A stretch of 64,000 nucleotides of DNA, from NCBI GenBank assembly GCA_041497115.1, contig JBGQFW010000004.1, positions 21,194-85,193 on the forward strand. Reading direction: 5' to 3'. Position 1 is the first letter of the stretch, and every line of letters starts with the position of its first letter. The DNA comes from AR5 sp041497115 (GTDB lineage: Bacteria; Methylomirabilota; Methylomirabilia; Rokubacteriales; CSP1-6). Below the pieces are notes generated by a model. That model saw nothing but the letters and a program-made list of their open reading frames with translations, had not been told where the DNA came from and did no database searches. This document shows, one piece after another, positions 17,731 to 25,528 of this stretch. The position numbers were made by a program, and so were the translations under genes.

Positions 17731-18360
17731 ATGCGCGGAGTCGTGCGAATGGCGGTGCTTCCGGTCCTCGTGCTCCTGGCCGGCGGGTGTGCGACGAAGG
17801 ACTGGGTCACGAACCTCGTCGGCAAGCGCGAGGCGGAGATCGATCGGCGCGTCGACACGCGGGTCGGCGCGGTGGAGGGACGGATCGGCGAGCAGGGGCA
17901 CAAGGTGTCGTCGCTCGAGACGGCGGCGGGCGAGGCGCGCACGCGCGCGGACGGCGCCTACTCGCGCGCCGACGAGGTCAACAGTCGGCTCACCCGGCTG
18001 TGGAACGCGCGCCACACGCGCACGCTGGTGGAGACGATCCACGTGCAGTTCGGGTTCGACCGCTGGGACCTGACCGACGGCGCGCAGACCGCGCTGGTGA
18101 CGATCGTGAAAGAGCTGCGCGAGAACCCGGCCCTCTCCGTGGATCTCGAGGGGTTCACCGACCCGACCGGCACCGCCGCCTACAACGTGGGGCTCAGCCA
18201 GCGCCGCGTCGAGGCGGTGGGCCGCTACCTGATCGAGCAGGGCGCCGAGATGCCGCGCGTCCACGCGATCGGCCTGGGACCGCTGGCCGGCGGCAAGTCG
18301 CTCGAAGATCTCGCCAAGCAGCGGCGCGTGACCGTGCGTCTCATGCTCGCCTCCGAGTAG
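17731..18360 (+). CDS. OmpA-family peptidoglycan-binding lipoprotein
   Basis: 209-residue outer-membrane lipoprotein. The signal ends in lipobox LAGGC (Cys 20). Residues 30-80 form a charged coiled-coil-like stretch (KREAEIDRRVDTRVG, HKVSSLETAAGEARTRADG), and residues about 100-209 are an OmpA domain with VQFGFDRWDLTDGAQ, DLEGFTDPTGTAAYN and LSQRRVEAVGRYLIEQG, the last carrying the conserved Arg that contacts diaminopimelate. It probably tethers the outer membrane to peptidoglycan. ATG 17731 has AGGAGGG 6 nt upstream. Its 3' end is followed after 8 nt by a long inverted-repeat element. Confidence 0.9.
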   Translation: MRGVVRMAVLPVLVLLAGGCATKDWVTNLVGKREAEIDRRVDTRVGAVEGRIGEQGHKVSSLETAAGEARTRADGAYSRADEVNSRLTRLWNARHTRTLVETIHVQFGFDRWDLTDGAQTALVTIVKELRENPALSVDLEGFTDPTGTAAYNVGLSQRRVEAVGRYLIEQGAEMPRVHAIGLGPLAGGKSLEDLAKQRRVTVRLMLASE

Positions 18361-18368
18361 TTTCCACC

Positions 18369-18508
18369 GCGGCGCGGGCAGGGGGTGAGGGTCCGGCGAC
18401 CACGAGCGTGGCGCAGAGCCGCCCGTTGCGTGATCCATACAATGGGTTGCGCGCAGTCCCTGGCGGCGAGGAACGGGTCGGCGGACCCCCACCCCCTGCC
18501 CGCGCCGC
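18369..18508. repeat. 140 bp long-stem inverted-repeat element, copy 1
   Basis: Left arm 18369-18401 (starting GCGGCGCGGGCAGGGGG) pairs with right arm 18476-18508 over 33 bp with two mismatches. The 74 nt centre, when reverse-complemented, aligns with the centre of the element at 42058-42202: both begin CGTTCC, share TATGG about midway, AACGG after it, and end GCCAC-x-CTCGT. So it is a related element in opposite orientation, not a chance hairpin. It fills most of the 246 nt gap between ompA and the next gene and has no coding capacity. Confidence 0.75.
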
Positions 18509-18606
18509 TGACAGTCCTTCCCCAGGCAAGCATCGGACGCGCGATCGGCGGCGTTGTTCGGTGATGGCTTGGAGCGACTGCTTCGGCTGCGCGCTGCGTC
18601 TAGTGG

Positions 18607-18939
18607 CTAGGCGAGGTGCGCGGCGACGGCGGTGAGGGCGATGGCCCAGGTGTGGGACAGGAGCGTGAGGTGGATGTGACGGCTGATCACCAGGCGCGCG
18701 TCGAGGCGCAGGGCGACGAGCGTGGGATCGGCCGAGCCGAGCACCGCGCGCCACTCGCCGAGCCAGGCCCGCACGTCGGCGAGGGAGCCGAAGACGGGCA
18801 GCCAGAGCGCGATCCCCGCGGACGGCCGCCGCGCCAGGTGCCGCGCGATGCGCGCGAAGACGAGCGTCGCGTGCACCACGTTGGCTAGCGCCAGCGCCAG
18901 CACCGCCAGAACCGTGAGCCGGATGATTGCGTCCACCAT
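18607..18939 (-). CDS. Small membrane protein of unknown function
   Basis: 110-residue protein with a first transmembrane helix at residues about 3-28 (AIIRLTVLAVLALALANVV), a central amphipathic region (FGSLADVRAWLGEWRAVL) and a second hydrophobic helix at the C-terminus (SHTWAIALTAVAAHLA). No family recognised. ATG 18939 is used; an in-frame alternative 10 codons upstream adds non-hydrophobic residues. Codon use resembles neighbours, so it is likely a real gene. Confidence 0.55.
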   Translation of the reverse strand: MVDAIIRLTVLAVLALALANVVHATLVFARIARHLARRPSAGIALWLPVFGSLADVRAWLGEWRAVLGSADPTLVALRLDARLVISRHIHLTLLSHTWAIALTAVAAHLA

Positions 18940-19020
18940 GGCCGGGGATAGAGGCAAACGCGGTACCACCCGGGCCCCGCTGTCTAACTACCTGACACTG
19001 CAGTCCTTCCGTTTCGGCGG

Positions 19021-19043
19021 CCGGCCCTCCGCGGCCGGTTTTT
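19021..19043 (+). terminator. Intrinsic terminator-like hairpin with T5
   Basis: CCGGCC (19021-19026), a 6 nt loop, GGCCGG (19033-19038), then TTTTT. It points rightward, but no plus-strand gene ends upstream within 680 nt; the only neighbour is the divergent small membrane gene. It may end an unrecognised short transcript or insulate the cupin operon. Confidence 0.45.
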
Positions 19044-19108
19044 GACCAGATCCGGGAGGGACGCCTGGACCGAAATCGGCCAGCCCCGAGCGGCCGCGGC
19101 GATGGAGT

Positions 19109-19114
19109 TACACT
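19109..19114 (+). promoter_or_regulatory. -10-like hexamer TACACT, 8 nt before ATG 19123
   Basis: TACACT is followed by AGGGCGCC and the cupin ATG. Initiation about 7-8 nt downstream would start at or next to the A of ATG. It would drive the whole cupin-LigA-LigB-acetamidase operon. Confidence 0.45.
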
Positions 19115-19122
19115 AGGGCGCC

Positions 19123-19488
19123 ATGGACGGCGAGACGGCCCTGCCCACCACGACCGGCGTCGCGCAGGTGTTCGACCTGCACGCGCTCAAGGCCTTCGCC
19201 GACGACAAGCGCGTGCGCAAGATGCTCTTCAAGACCGACCAGCTCTGGTCGGAGATCGCCTGCTACGAGCCGGGGCAGTCCACCGTGATGCACAGCCACC
19301 CGCGCGAGGAGGAGGCGATCTTCGTGCTGCAGGGCGCGGCCAACATGAACATCGGGGGCGAAGAGGTCGTCGTGCCGGCGGGCGCGGTGGTGAAGTTCCC
19401 CGCCAACGTGCCGCACGACGTCCGCAACCTGGGCCCCGCGCGGTGCGTGATCATGTTCCTCAAGGTCAATCCCAAGGTGCTCCGCTAG
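19123..19488 (+). CDS. Small cupin-domain protein
   Basis: 121-residue single-domain cupin. Motif 1 is HSHPREEEAIFVLQG (two His and a Glu as metal ligands) and motif 2 is FPANVPHDVRNLG, giving the usual 3-His/1-Glu site. As first gene of an operon with LigA/LigB-type ring-cleavage subunits it may be an auxiliary dioxygenase, an isomerase or a regulator of that step; sequence alone does not decide. Its TAG is 2 nt before the GTG of the LigA-like gene. Confidence 0.88.
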   Translation: MDGETALPTTTGVAQVFDLHALKAFADDKRVRKMLFKTDQLWSEIACYEPGQSTVMHSHPREEEAIFVLQGAANMNIGGEEVVVPAGAVVKFPANVPHDVRNLGPARCVIMFLKVNPKVLR

Positions 19489-19490
19489 CC

Positions 19491-19838
19491 GTGGGCAACG
19501 TCGAGCGCTGCGACAAGACGCTGCCGGCCAACGAGATGATGTACGCGGTGCGCAAGGACCCCGCCCTGCGCGCGCGCTGGCTGACCGATCTCGAGGGGCT
19601 CGCCCGCGAGTTCGGCCTGAGCCGCGCCGAGTACGAGGCGATCCGCGACAAGGACCCACGGCGGCTCATGGACCTGGGCGTGCACCAGTACTACGTGCCG
19701 CAGATCTTGAGGCTGTTCTTCGGCAACGCGCAGAACAGCAACAGCAGCGAGACGCTCGAGTGCTACAAGCGCGCCTTCCCGCAGGAGACCGGCCAGGCGC
19801 TGGCGCTGCAGGCGCGCCTGGAGGGCCGGCGTGGCTGA
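19491..19838 (+). CDS. LigA-like small subunit of a type III extradiol dioxygenase
   Basis: 115-residue helical protein resembling the alpha subunit of protocatechuate 4,5-dioxygenase (LigA family). Recognisable features: a LARWLTDLEGLAREFGLS-like helix pair (here ALRARWLTDLEGLAREF), EYEAIRDKDPRRLMDLGVH and QYYVPQILRLFFG. It caps the active site of the catalytic LigB partner, whose gene overlaps it by 8 nt. GTG 19491 is the start, 2 nt after the cupin stop; the upstream ATG at 19443 would overlap cupin by 46 nt. Confidence 0.87.
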   Translation: MGNVERCDKTLPANEMMYAVRKDPALRARWLTDLEGLAREFGLSRAEYEAIRDKDPRRLMDLGVHQYYVPQILRLFFGNAQNSNSSETLECYKRAFPQETGQALALQARLEGRRG

Positions 19839-20673
19839 GATCGTCGCCGCGATGGCCATGACCCACTCGCCCGGCCTCACCGGCTGGTTCACGCGCGCCT
19901 CCGAGGACGACCAGCAGCAGGCGCTGACGGCCACCGCCGAGATGCGCCGCCGCCTGGAGGCGGCCCGTCCCGACGTGCTGCTGATGTTCAGCAACGACCA
20001 CCTGCTGAACTGGCCGATCAACAACGTGCCCGAATACACGGTGGGGATCGCCGATGAGCACGTCGGCCCCGCCGACTGGTTCGACGAGTGGCTGGCGATG
20101 GAGCAGTATCGCGTCCCCGGCCACGCCGACCTCGCGCGCTTCCTCGTCAACGAGGGCGCGCGCCGGCGGCTCGCGCTGGCGTGGCTGCGGCGGATGCAGT
20201 TCGACGACGGCATCTCGGTGCCCACCCATTACCTGAACCCCGACGCGCGCTTCCGCCTGGTGCCGGTCACGATGAACTGCACGGTGCCGCCGATCCCCAC
20301 GCCCGCGCGCGCCTACGAGGTGGGCCGCACGCTTCGCGAGGTGGTGCGGGCGTGGCCGGGGCCCGAGCGCGTCGCCGTCGTCGCCACCGGCGGCCTCTCG
20401 CACGAGCCGGGCGGCCCCCGCTATTTCTGGGTAGACGAGGAGTTCGACCGCTGGTTCCTCGACCTGCTCAAGCGCGGCGATCACGACGCGCTCCTGCGCG
20501 AGTGCACCCTCGAGCGCATGGAGGCCGCCGGCTCGGGCGGCACCGCCGAGCTGCTCGCGTGGATCCTGGTGCTGGCGTTCACGCGCGGGCCGGCCGACGT
20601 GCTCGCCTACATGCCGGCCATCGCCTGGCGCTCCGGCACCGGCATGGTGGTCTGGAACGAGGTAGCCCCGTGA
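19831..20673 (+). CDS. LigB-like catalytic subunit of a type III extradiol dioxygenase
   Basis: 280-residue non-haem Fe(II) dioxygenase subunit that cleaves a catecholic ring next to the two hydroxyls. Conserved elements: Fe ligand His12 in MAMTHSPGLTGWF, a second His in FSNDHLLNW, the VPTHYLNPD segment, and VVATGGLSHEPGGP with the catalytic His. Protocatechuate, gallate or a substituted catechol are all possible substrates. Start GTG 19831 overlaps LigA by 8 nt; the stop overlaps the acetamidase GTG by 4 nt. Confidence 0.9.
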   Translation: MAEIVAAMAMTHSPGLTGWFTRASEDDQQQALTATAEMRRRLEAARPDVLLMFSNDHLLNWPINNVPEYTVGIADEHVGPADWFDEWLAMEQYRVPGHADLARFLVNEGARRRLALAWLRRMQFDDGISVPTHYLNPDARFRLVPVTMNCTVPPIPTPARAYEVGRTLREVVRAWPGPERVAVVATGGLSHEPGGPRYFWVDEEFDRWFLDLLKRGDHDALLRECTLERMEAAGSGGTAELLAWILVLAFTRGPADVLAYMPAIAWRSGTGMVVWNEVAP

Positions 20674-21608
20674 CCGAGCACCGGCTCGACGCCAGGGACG
20701 TCCACAAGGAGTGGAACAACGCCATCCCGCCGAAGGTCACGATCGACCCCGGCGACACGGTGGTGTTCGACACGCGCGACGCCGCCGACGGCTACTACTC
20801 GCCCGCCTCGACCCACGCCGACGTGATCGGGCGGGGGCCGTTTCGCGGCCATCCCCTCACCGGCCCCGTGTGCGTGCGCGGCGCGCACCCCGGCGACACG
20901 CTGGTGGTCGAGGTGCTCGACGTGAAGCCGGCGCTCGACTGGGGCTGGACGGCGATCCGCCCCGGCCGCGGCCTGCTGCCCGAGGCCGACTTCGCCAAGC
21001 CGTTCCTGAACATCTGGGACCTCGGGGACGGCGTCCACGCGCGCATGGGCCGCCTCGTCGCGGTGCCGATCGAGCCGTTCCCCGGCGTGATGGGCGTGGC
21101 GCTCGACGAGCCGGGGGCGCACAGCACGATGCCGCCGCGGCGCAGCGGCGGCAACATGGACATCCGCCAGCTGACGCTCGGCGCCACGCTCTTCCTGCCG
21201 GTGCTGGTGGAGGGCGCGCTGTTCAGCGTGGGCGACGCGCACGCCGCGCAGGGCGACGGCGAGGTGTGCATCACCGCCGTCGAGATGAGCGCGCGCGTCA
21301 CGCTGCGCTTCGGCCTGCTCCCCGGCCGCCGCCTGGCCGAGCCGCGGCTGCGCACGCCCAACCCGCCGAGCGGGACCGGCCGCCGGGGACCCTGGATCGC
21401 CACCACCGCCGCCGGCCCCGACCTGTTCGCCTCCGCCCAGCAGGCGATCCGCTACCTCATCGAGCAGATCGTCGAGGAGCACGGGCTGAGCCGCGAGCAG
21501 GCGTACGTCGTCTGCTCGGTGGCGGCCGATCTCAAGATCAGCGAGATCGTGGACGCGCCCAACTGGATCGTCTCGGCGTTCCTGCCCGAGTCGATCTTCA
21601 CCGCATGA
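20670..21608 (+). CDS. Acetamidase/formamidase family protein
   Basis: 312-residue FmdA/AmdA-type amidase, expected to hydrolyse a short amide to acid plus ammonia. Family features: IDPGDTVVFDTRDA near residue 27, FRGHPLTGPVCVRGAHPGD, MPPRRSGGNMDIRQL and LFSVGDAHAAQGDGEV, the metal-binding core. Its place directly after LigA/LigB suggests that the pathway substrate or an intermediate carries an amide, for example an amidated aromatic or a ring-opened N-compound. GTGA overlap with LigB and ATGA overlap with the next gene. Confidence 0.93.
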   Translation: MTEHRLDARDVHKEWNNAIPPKVTIDPGDTVVFDTRDAADGYYSPASTHADVIGRGPFRGHPLTGPVCVRGAHPGDTLVVEVLDVKPALDWGWTAIRPGRGLLPEADFAKPFLNIWDLGDGVHARMGRLVAVPIEPFPGVMGVALDEPGAHSTMPPRRSGGNMDIRQLTLGATLFLPVLVEGALFSVGDAHAAQGDGEVCITAVEMSARVTLRFGLLPGRRLAEPRLRTPNPPSGTGRRGPWIATTAAGPDLFASAQQAIRYLIEQIVEEHGLSREQAYVVCSVAADLKISEIVDAPNWIVSAFLPESIFTA

Positions 21609-22066
21609 GCAACCCCGATCCGATCGCGCCCCTGCGTGCCTGGCTCGGCGGGTGGCAGACGTGCGTGCGCGCGGTCGACTTCGAGGCGGGCCGGCGCATG
21701 TGCGCGCCGGAGATCGTGGCCTTCGGCACCGTGACACCGATGGCGGAGGGCATCGAGCGCGTGATGGACGCCCAGTGGCACAAGGTCTGGGCCAACATCC
21801 GCGAGTTCACCGTCCACGCCGACCGGGCGCGCGGCGCCGTCATCGGCGATCAGGGGTGGGTGGCGACCACCTGGGACTCGCTCGGCACGCGGCCCGACGG
21901 CTCGACGTTTCGCCGCCCCGGTCGTCTCACGATCGCCTTCGAGCGCCGCGACGGCCACTGGCTGGCCACCCACACCCACTTCTCACTTTTCCCTGGGGGC
22001 CCCGACATGGCCCCCAAACCCCTCGACGCTCGGAGCGCCCGGCAAGGCCGTGACGCTCCTCGTTAA
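21605..22066 (+). CDS. SnoaL-like/NTF2-fold protein
   Basis: 153-residue protein with an NTF2-like core, residues about 5-130: DPIAPLRAWLGGWQTCVRA, FEAGRRMCAPEIVAFGTV, DQGWVATTWDSLG and a closing WLATHTHFSLFPG strand typical of the domain end. Function in the operon is unknown; such domains are small hydrolases, isomerases or oligomerisation units. The last 25 or so codons lie inside a REP-like repeat (21993-22030), so the natural C-terminus was probably shorter. Confidence 0.8.
   Translation: MSNPDPIAPLRAWLGGWQTCVRAVDFEAGRRMCAPEIVAFGTVTPMAEGIERVMDAQWHKVWANIREFTVHADRARGAVIGDQGWVATTWDSLGTRPDGSTFRRPGRLTIAFERRDGHWLATHTHFSLFPGGPDMAPKPLDARSARQGRDAPR
21993..22030 (-). repeat. REP-like hairpin repeat, copy 2
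   Basis: On the minus strand this reads GAGCGTCGAGGGGTTTGGGG and continues into the same GGGGGCCATxTCGGGGCCCCC core as the copy at 2067-2108. It overlaps the 3' end of the SnoaL gene, adding codons to it. Confidence 0.6.
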
Positions 22067-22091
22067 CCCGACACGCCTGAAGGAGACCCGC

Positions 22092-22931
22092 ATGCACATC
22101 GGCGTCTGCATCTTCTCCACCGAGTACGCGATCCGCATCGACGAGCTGGCCCGCGAGGCCGAGGCGCGCGGCTTCGAGTCGCTGTGGGTGCCCGAGCACA
22201 CGCACATCCCGACCAGCCGCCGCAGCCCGTTCGCCGGCGGCGCGCAGCTTCCCGAGGAGTACAAGCACACGCTCGACCCGTTCGTCGCGCTGATGGCCGC
22301 CGCGGCGGCGACGAAGACGCTCCGGATCGGCACCGGCATCTGCCTGATCATCGAGCGCGACACCATCACCACCGCCAAGTCGGTGGCAACGCTCGACCTG
22401 CTCTCCAACGGCCGCTTCGAGTTCGGCATCGGCGGCGGCTGGAACGCCGAGGAGATGGAGCACCACGGCACGATCTTCAAGTCGCGCTTCCAGCGGCTGC
22501 GCGAGCAGGTGCTGGCCATGAAGGAGCTGTGGACCAAGGACGTCGCCGAGTACCGCGGCGACTTCGTCGCTTTCGAGCCGAGCTGGGCGTGGCCCAAGCC
22601 GGCGCAGAAGCCGCACCCGCCGGTGCTGCTCGGCGGCGAGAGCAGCTACACGCTGCAGCGCATCGTGGACTTCTGCGACGGCTGGTTCCCGCGCGCGCGC
22701 AACGCCGACCGCATCATCTCCGGCCTCGCCGAGCTGAAGGAGCGCGCCGCCAAGGCCGGCCGCGACATGAAGACGATCTCGACCTCGGTCTTCGGCGCCG
22801 CCCCCGATCCCGCCACCCTCGACACGTGGGCGGCCGCCGGCATCACCCGCGCGATCCTGCGCCTGCCCCCCGAGGGGCGCGACAAGGTCCTGCCCCTCCT
22901 CGATCAGTGGACGAAGCTCGTCCGGAAGTAG
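22092..22931 (+). CDS. LLM-class F420-dependent oxidoreductase
   Basis: 279-residue luciferase-like protein. Start MHIGVCIFSTEYAIRIDELA, then GFESLWVPEHTHIP, LRIGTGICLIIERDTITTAK, FEFGIGGGWNAEEMEHHG and HPPVLLGGESSYTLQRI, the pattern of the F420 subgroup. GAAGGAG lies 7 nt before ATG 22092, giving a good translation signal after the 25 nt gap behind the SnoaL gene; an earlier start at 22050 would overlap that gene. It shares the operon with an F420-type PPOX protein that overlaps its 3' end. Confidence 0.93.
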   Translation: MHIGVCIFSTEYAIRIDELAREAEARGFESLWVPEHTHIPTSRRSPFAGGAQLPEEYKHTLDPFVALMAAAAATKTLRIGTGICLIIERDTITTAKSVATLDLLSNGRFEFGIGGGWNAEEMEHHGTIFKSRFQRLREQVLAMKELWTKDVAEYRGDFVAFEPSWAWPKPAQKPHPPVLLGGESSYTLQRIVDFCDGWFPRARNADRIISGLAELKERAAKAGRDMKTISTSVFGAAPDPATLDTWAAAGITRAILRLPPEGRDKVLPLLDQWTKLVRK

Positions 22932-23359
22932 TCGCCGCCGCGCCGGCGTGGGCGCGCGCGCTCCTGCGCGACGCCCGCGTCGGGCGGCTGGCCACCGCCG
23001 ACGCGGCCGGCCGCCCGCTGGTCGTCCCCGTCTGCTACGTCTTCGACGGCAGCCGTTGCTACTCGGCGGTGGACGCCAAGCCCAAGCGCACGCGCCACCT
23101 CCGCCGCCTCGACAACATCGCCGCCAATCCGCACGTCTCCCTCGTCGTGGACGAGTGGGACGAGGACTGGAGCCGCCTGCGCTGGGTCATCGTGGAGGGC
23201 CGCGCCGAGGTGCTGACGGCCGGGGCCGGGTTCACACGCGCGATCGATCTGCTGACCGCGAAGTACCCGCAGTACCGCGCGCTGCCGCTCGATCGCGAGG
23301 GCGGCGCGGTCGTCGCGATCACTCCCGACCGCGTGCTGCACTGGGCGGCCGGCGGCTGA
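22907..23359 (+). CDS. PPOX-class F420-dependent oxidoreductase (TIGR03668-like)
   Basis: 150-residue split beta-barrel flavoprotein. It has the domain start RVGRLATADAAGRPLVVPVCY, the basic KPKRTRHLRRLDNIAANP segment for cofactor phosphate binding, and VSLVVDEWDEDWSRLRWV, typical of the TIGR03668 branch assigned to F420. GTG 22907 lies within the last codons of the LLM gene (25 nt overlap), and no later start leaves the N-terminal helix intact. The gene ends 10 nt from the convergent gentisate dioxygenase gene. Confidence 0.87.
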   Translation: MDEARPEVVAAAPAWARALLRDARVGRLATADAAGRPLVVPVCYVFDGSRCYSAVDAKPKRTRHLRRLDNIAANPHVSLVVDEWDEDWSRLRWVIVEGRAEVLTAGAGFTRAIDLLTAKYPQYRALPLDREGGAVVAITPDRVLHWAAGG

Positions 23360-23369
23360 GCGCCGTCGC

Positions 23370-24413
23370 TCAGCGGGAGACCGCCTCCTCCTCGTAGAGG
23401 CCGAGGGCGCGCAGCACCGGCTCGTCGGTGAACGAGAACAGGCAGGCGGGCGCCTCGCGGCTCTCGTGCGAGACCCGGTGCCAGGGCGGCGCCACGAACG
23501 TGTCGCCGGGCTCCCACGCCAGCGTGGCGTCGCCGACGCGGCTCTGGCCGCGCCCCTCGATCACGTGGAAGATGTGACACGCCGTCGCGCGCCGCGACGC
23601 CGTCCGCTCCCCCGGCCGCAGCCAGTGGGCCTCGGCACCCATCGTCGGCATCGGCGGCGCGCCCGTCGTCGGGTTCACGTAGCGCAGCGTCACCGCCTCG
23701 CCCGCCGGCGTCGTGGCCGCCAGCCGCTCGAGGGCGGCTCGCACCGTGCGCCACGGCCAGCGGATCTGCGGGTAGCCGGTCTGGGGATAGCGCGACTGCC
23801 GCGGCACCAGGCCGGCGGCGGTCAGCTCGTCGTCCGATGGGTCGGTCGTCGTCGCCGGCGGCTGGGCCGGGCGCATCTTCGAGGCCCACGCGGCGTCGAG
23901 GCTGCGCACGAGCGGGATGTCGAGGCCGTCGAGCCAGATGACCGGCTCGGTGCCCTCGTGGCCGTGATCGTGCCAGCGCATCGGCGGCGTGATGATGAGA
24001 TCGCCCGGCTCCATCACGCACTTGACGCCCTCCACCGTCGTGTAGGCGCCGTGCCCCTCGACGATCAGCCGCAGCGCGGCGGGCGTGTGGTGGTGGCTGG
24101 GCGCGGCCTCGCCCGGCAGGATCACCTGCAGCCCGGCGAACAGCGTGGAGGTGATCGCGTAGGCGCCGCCGAGACCGGGGTTGCGCAGCACCAGCACGCG
24201 GCGCTCGGCCTGCTCCATCGGCACCAGGCGGGCCGCCTCGAGCACGCGCGGACGGACGTCGCGCCAGCGCCAGACGTGCGGCACCGCCGCCGTCACGCGC
24301 TCGTTGGGCAGGAGCGCGTGCAGCGCCGTCCACAGCGGGGCGAGGGCCAGCGCGTCGAGCGCGTCCGAGTAGGCGGCAGGCAGATTCGCGTCGCGCGTGA
24401 CGAGCGTGCGCAT
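23370..24413 (-). CDS. Gentisate 1,2-dioxygenase-like bicupin
   Basis: 347-residue two-cupin protein of the gentisate/1-hydroxy-2-naphthoate dioxygenase family (usual length 340-370). The first cupin holds the Fe(II) site: PSHHHTPAALRLIVEG and later WHDHGHEGTEPVIWLDGLD, with the family-typical DGLDIP. The second cupin (HIFHVIEGRG, WEPGDTFVAPPWHRVSH) is also present. It opens gentisate or a related salicylate-type ring to maleylpyruvate. ATG 24413 is preceded by TATCAT at 7 nt, so it looks like a leaderless single gene. Confidence 0.9.
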   Translation of the reverse strand: MRTLVTRDANLPAAYSDALDALALAPLWTALHALLPNERVTAAVPHVWRWRDVRPRVLEAARLVPMEQAERRVLVLRNPGLGGAYAITSTLFAGLQVILPGEAAPSHHHTPAALRLIVEGHGAYTTVEGVKCVMEPGDLIITPPMRWHDHGHEGTEPVIWLDGLDIPLVRSLDAAWASKMRPAQPPATTTDPSDDELTAAGLVPRQSRYPQTGYPQIRWPWRTVRAALERLAATTPAGEAVTLRYVNPTTGAPPMPTMGAEAHWLRPGERTASRRATACHIFHVIEGRGQSRVGDATLAWEPGDTFVAPPWHRVSHESREAPACLFSFTDEPVLRALGLYEEEAVSR

Positions 24414-24420
24414 GGCGGCG

Positions 24421-24426
24421 ATGATA
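24421..24426 (-). promoter_or_regulatory. -10-like hexamer TATCAT, 7 nt before ATG 24413
   Basis: Minus-strand TATCAT, 7 nt spacer, ATG of the gentisate dioxygenase gene; no Shine-Dalgarno. Same geometry as at 9317. Confidence 0.45.
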
Positions 24427-24500
24427 CCCCAGGACGCGCGCGCCCCGGCGGGATGCGATACTGGGCGGGCTGTCGAGGAGCCAACCGTGGAGGCCGGCCC

Positions 24501-24659
24501 ATGCAGTTCGAGGTCGAGATCTACCGCAACGAGCTGGGCGAGTGGATGGCCGAAGCCGTCCAGTACAAGGTCACCGTGAAGGGGCGCACCGAGCAGGAGG
24601 CGCTGGCCATGATCATGGACGCGCTCGCCAGGCACTTCAAGAGCGGGAAGGCCTCGTGA
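24501..24659 (+). CDS. HicB-like small domain protein
   Basis: 52-residue protein with the HicB-type beta-beta-beta-alpha pattern: MQFEVEIYRNELGEWMAEAV, a KVTVKGRT turn and the helix EQEALAMIMDALARHF. It lacks a DNA-binding tail, and no HicA toxin is adjacent, so it is not a toxin-antitoxin pair. It overlaps the following amidohydrolase start (GTGA). A GGAGG tract lies about 8 nt before ATG 24501. A GATACT at 24457-24462 may be the -10. Confidence 0.6.
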   Translation: MQFEVEIYRNELGEWMAEAVQYKVTVKGRTEQEALAMIMDALARHFKSGKAS

Positions 24660-25525
24660 GGCGAGCGTCACGCCGGCGATTCTACGTCGCCCTCGCGCTG
24701 GCGGCGACGGTCGCGGGCCCGGCGGCCGCCGCCGACTATGCCGGCCCGATCATCGACGCCCACTCGCACGTCCCCAACGCGACGGCCATCGACGCCTACG
24801 CGGCGGCGATGAAGCGCCACAACGTGACGAAGGTCGTGCTGCTCGGCGTGGGCGGCGTGCAGAAGCAGGACGCGGCCTGGCTCGCCGCCGCCGCGCGGAA
24901 GTACCCCGGCCGGGTCGTCGCGGGCGAGCCCCTGCCCGACCCGACGTCGGCGGCGGCGGCCGCGCGGCTGGACACCGGGCTCGCGAAGAGCGGCGCCCAC
25001 GTCGTCGGCGAGGTCCACATCCGCCAGGTCAGCCGCAAGATCGACCGCAGCCCCGCCGATCCGGCGTTCGTGAAGATCCTGGAGGTCGCCGCCAGCCATC
25101 GTGCTCCCGTCGTCATCCACCAGGAGCTGACCGCCGCGTCGGCGAAGGCGCTCGAGGCCGCGCTGGCGGCGGCGCCCGCGGCGACGCTCGTGCTGGCCCA
25201 CGCGGGTGAGAGCACCCCCGAGGTGATCGACGGCCTGCTCGCGCGCCATCCCAACCTGACGGTGGACCTCTCCGGCATGCACTTTCAGCGCACGCCCGCG
25301 CTCGCCACCGAGACGGGGCCGCTCGATCCCGCCTGGAAGGCGCTGATCACGAAGCGCCCGGACCGCTTCGTGATCGGCCTCGACGTGTGGGCCGCGCGGC
25401 TGTTCGAGCCGGCGATGCTCGACCGCCTCATGGCGTGGACGCGCCGCATCCTCGGCGAGCTGCCCCCCGACGTCGCCGAGCGCGTGGCCCACCGCAACGC
25501 GGCGGCCCTCTACCGGCTGGAGTAG
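24656..25525 (+). CDS. Exported amidohydrolase-2-like protein
   Basis: 289-residue TIM-barrel hydrolase with a Tat-like signal (SRRRFYVALALAATVAGPAAA). The mature protein begins with the metal site IIDAHSHVPN, and later shows APVVIHQE, TLVLAHAGES and FVIGLDVWAA, which fit the His/His/His/Asp ligands of amidohydrolase family 2. Such enzymes hydrolyse or decarboxylate aromatic acids; export makes a scavenging role plausible. Start GTG 24656 overlaps the HicB-like gene. Confidence 0.8.
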   Translation: MRRASRRRFYVALALAATVAGPAAAADYAGPIIDAHSHVPNATAIDAYAAAMKRHNVTKVVLLGVGGVQKQDAAWLAAAARKYPGRVVAGEPLPDPTSAAAAARLDTGLAKSGAHVVGEVHIRQVSRKIDRSPADPAFVKILEVAASHRAPVVIHQELTAASAKALEAALAAAPAATLVLAHAGESTPEVIDGLLARHPNLTVDLSGMHFQRTPALATETGPLDPAWKALITKRPDRFVIGLDVWAARLFEPAMLDRLMAWTRRILGELPPDVAERVAHRNAAALYRLE

Positions 25526-25528
25526 CCG

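Noticed and set aside
24501..25525. HicAB toxin-antitoxin pair
   Set aside because: The following gene is an amidohydrolase, and no HicA-like double-stranded RNA-binding domain is present.
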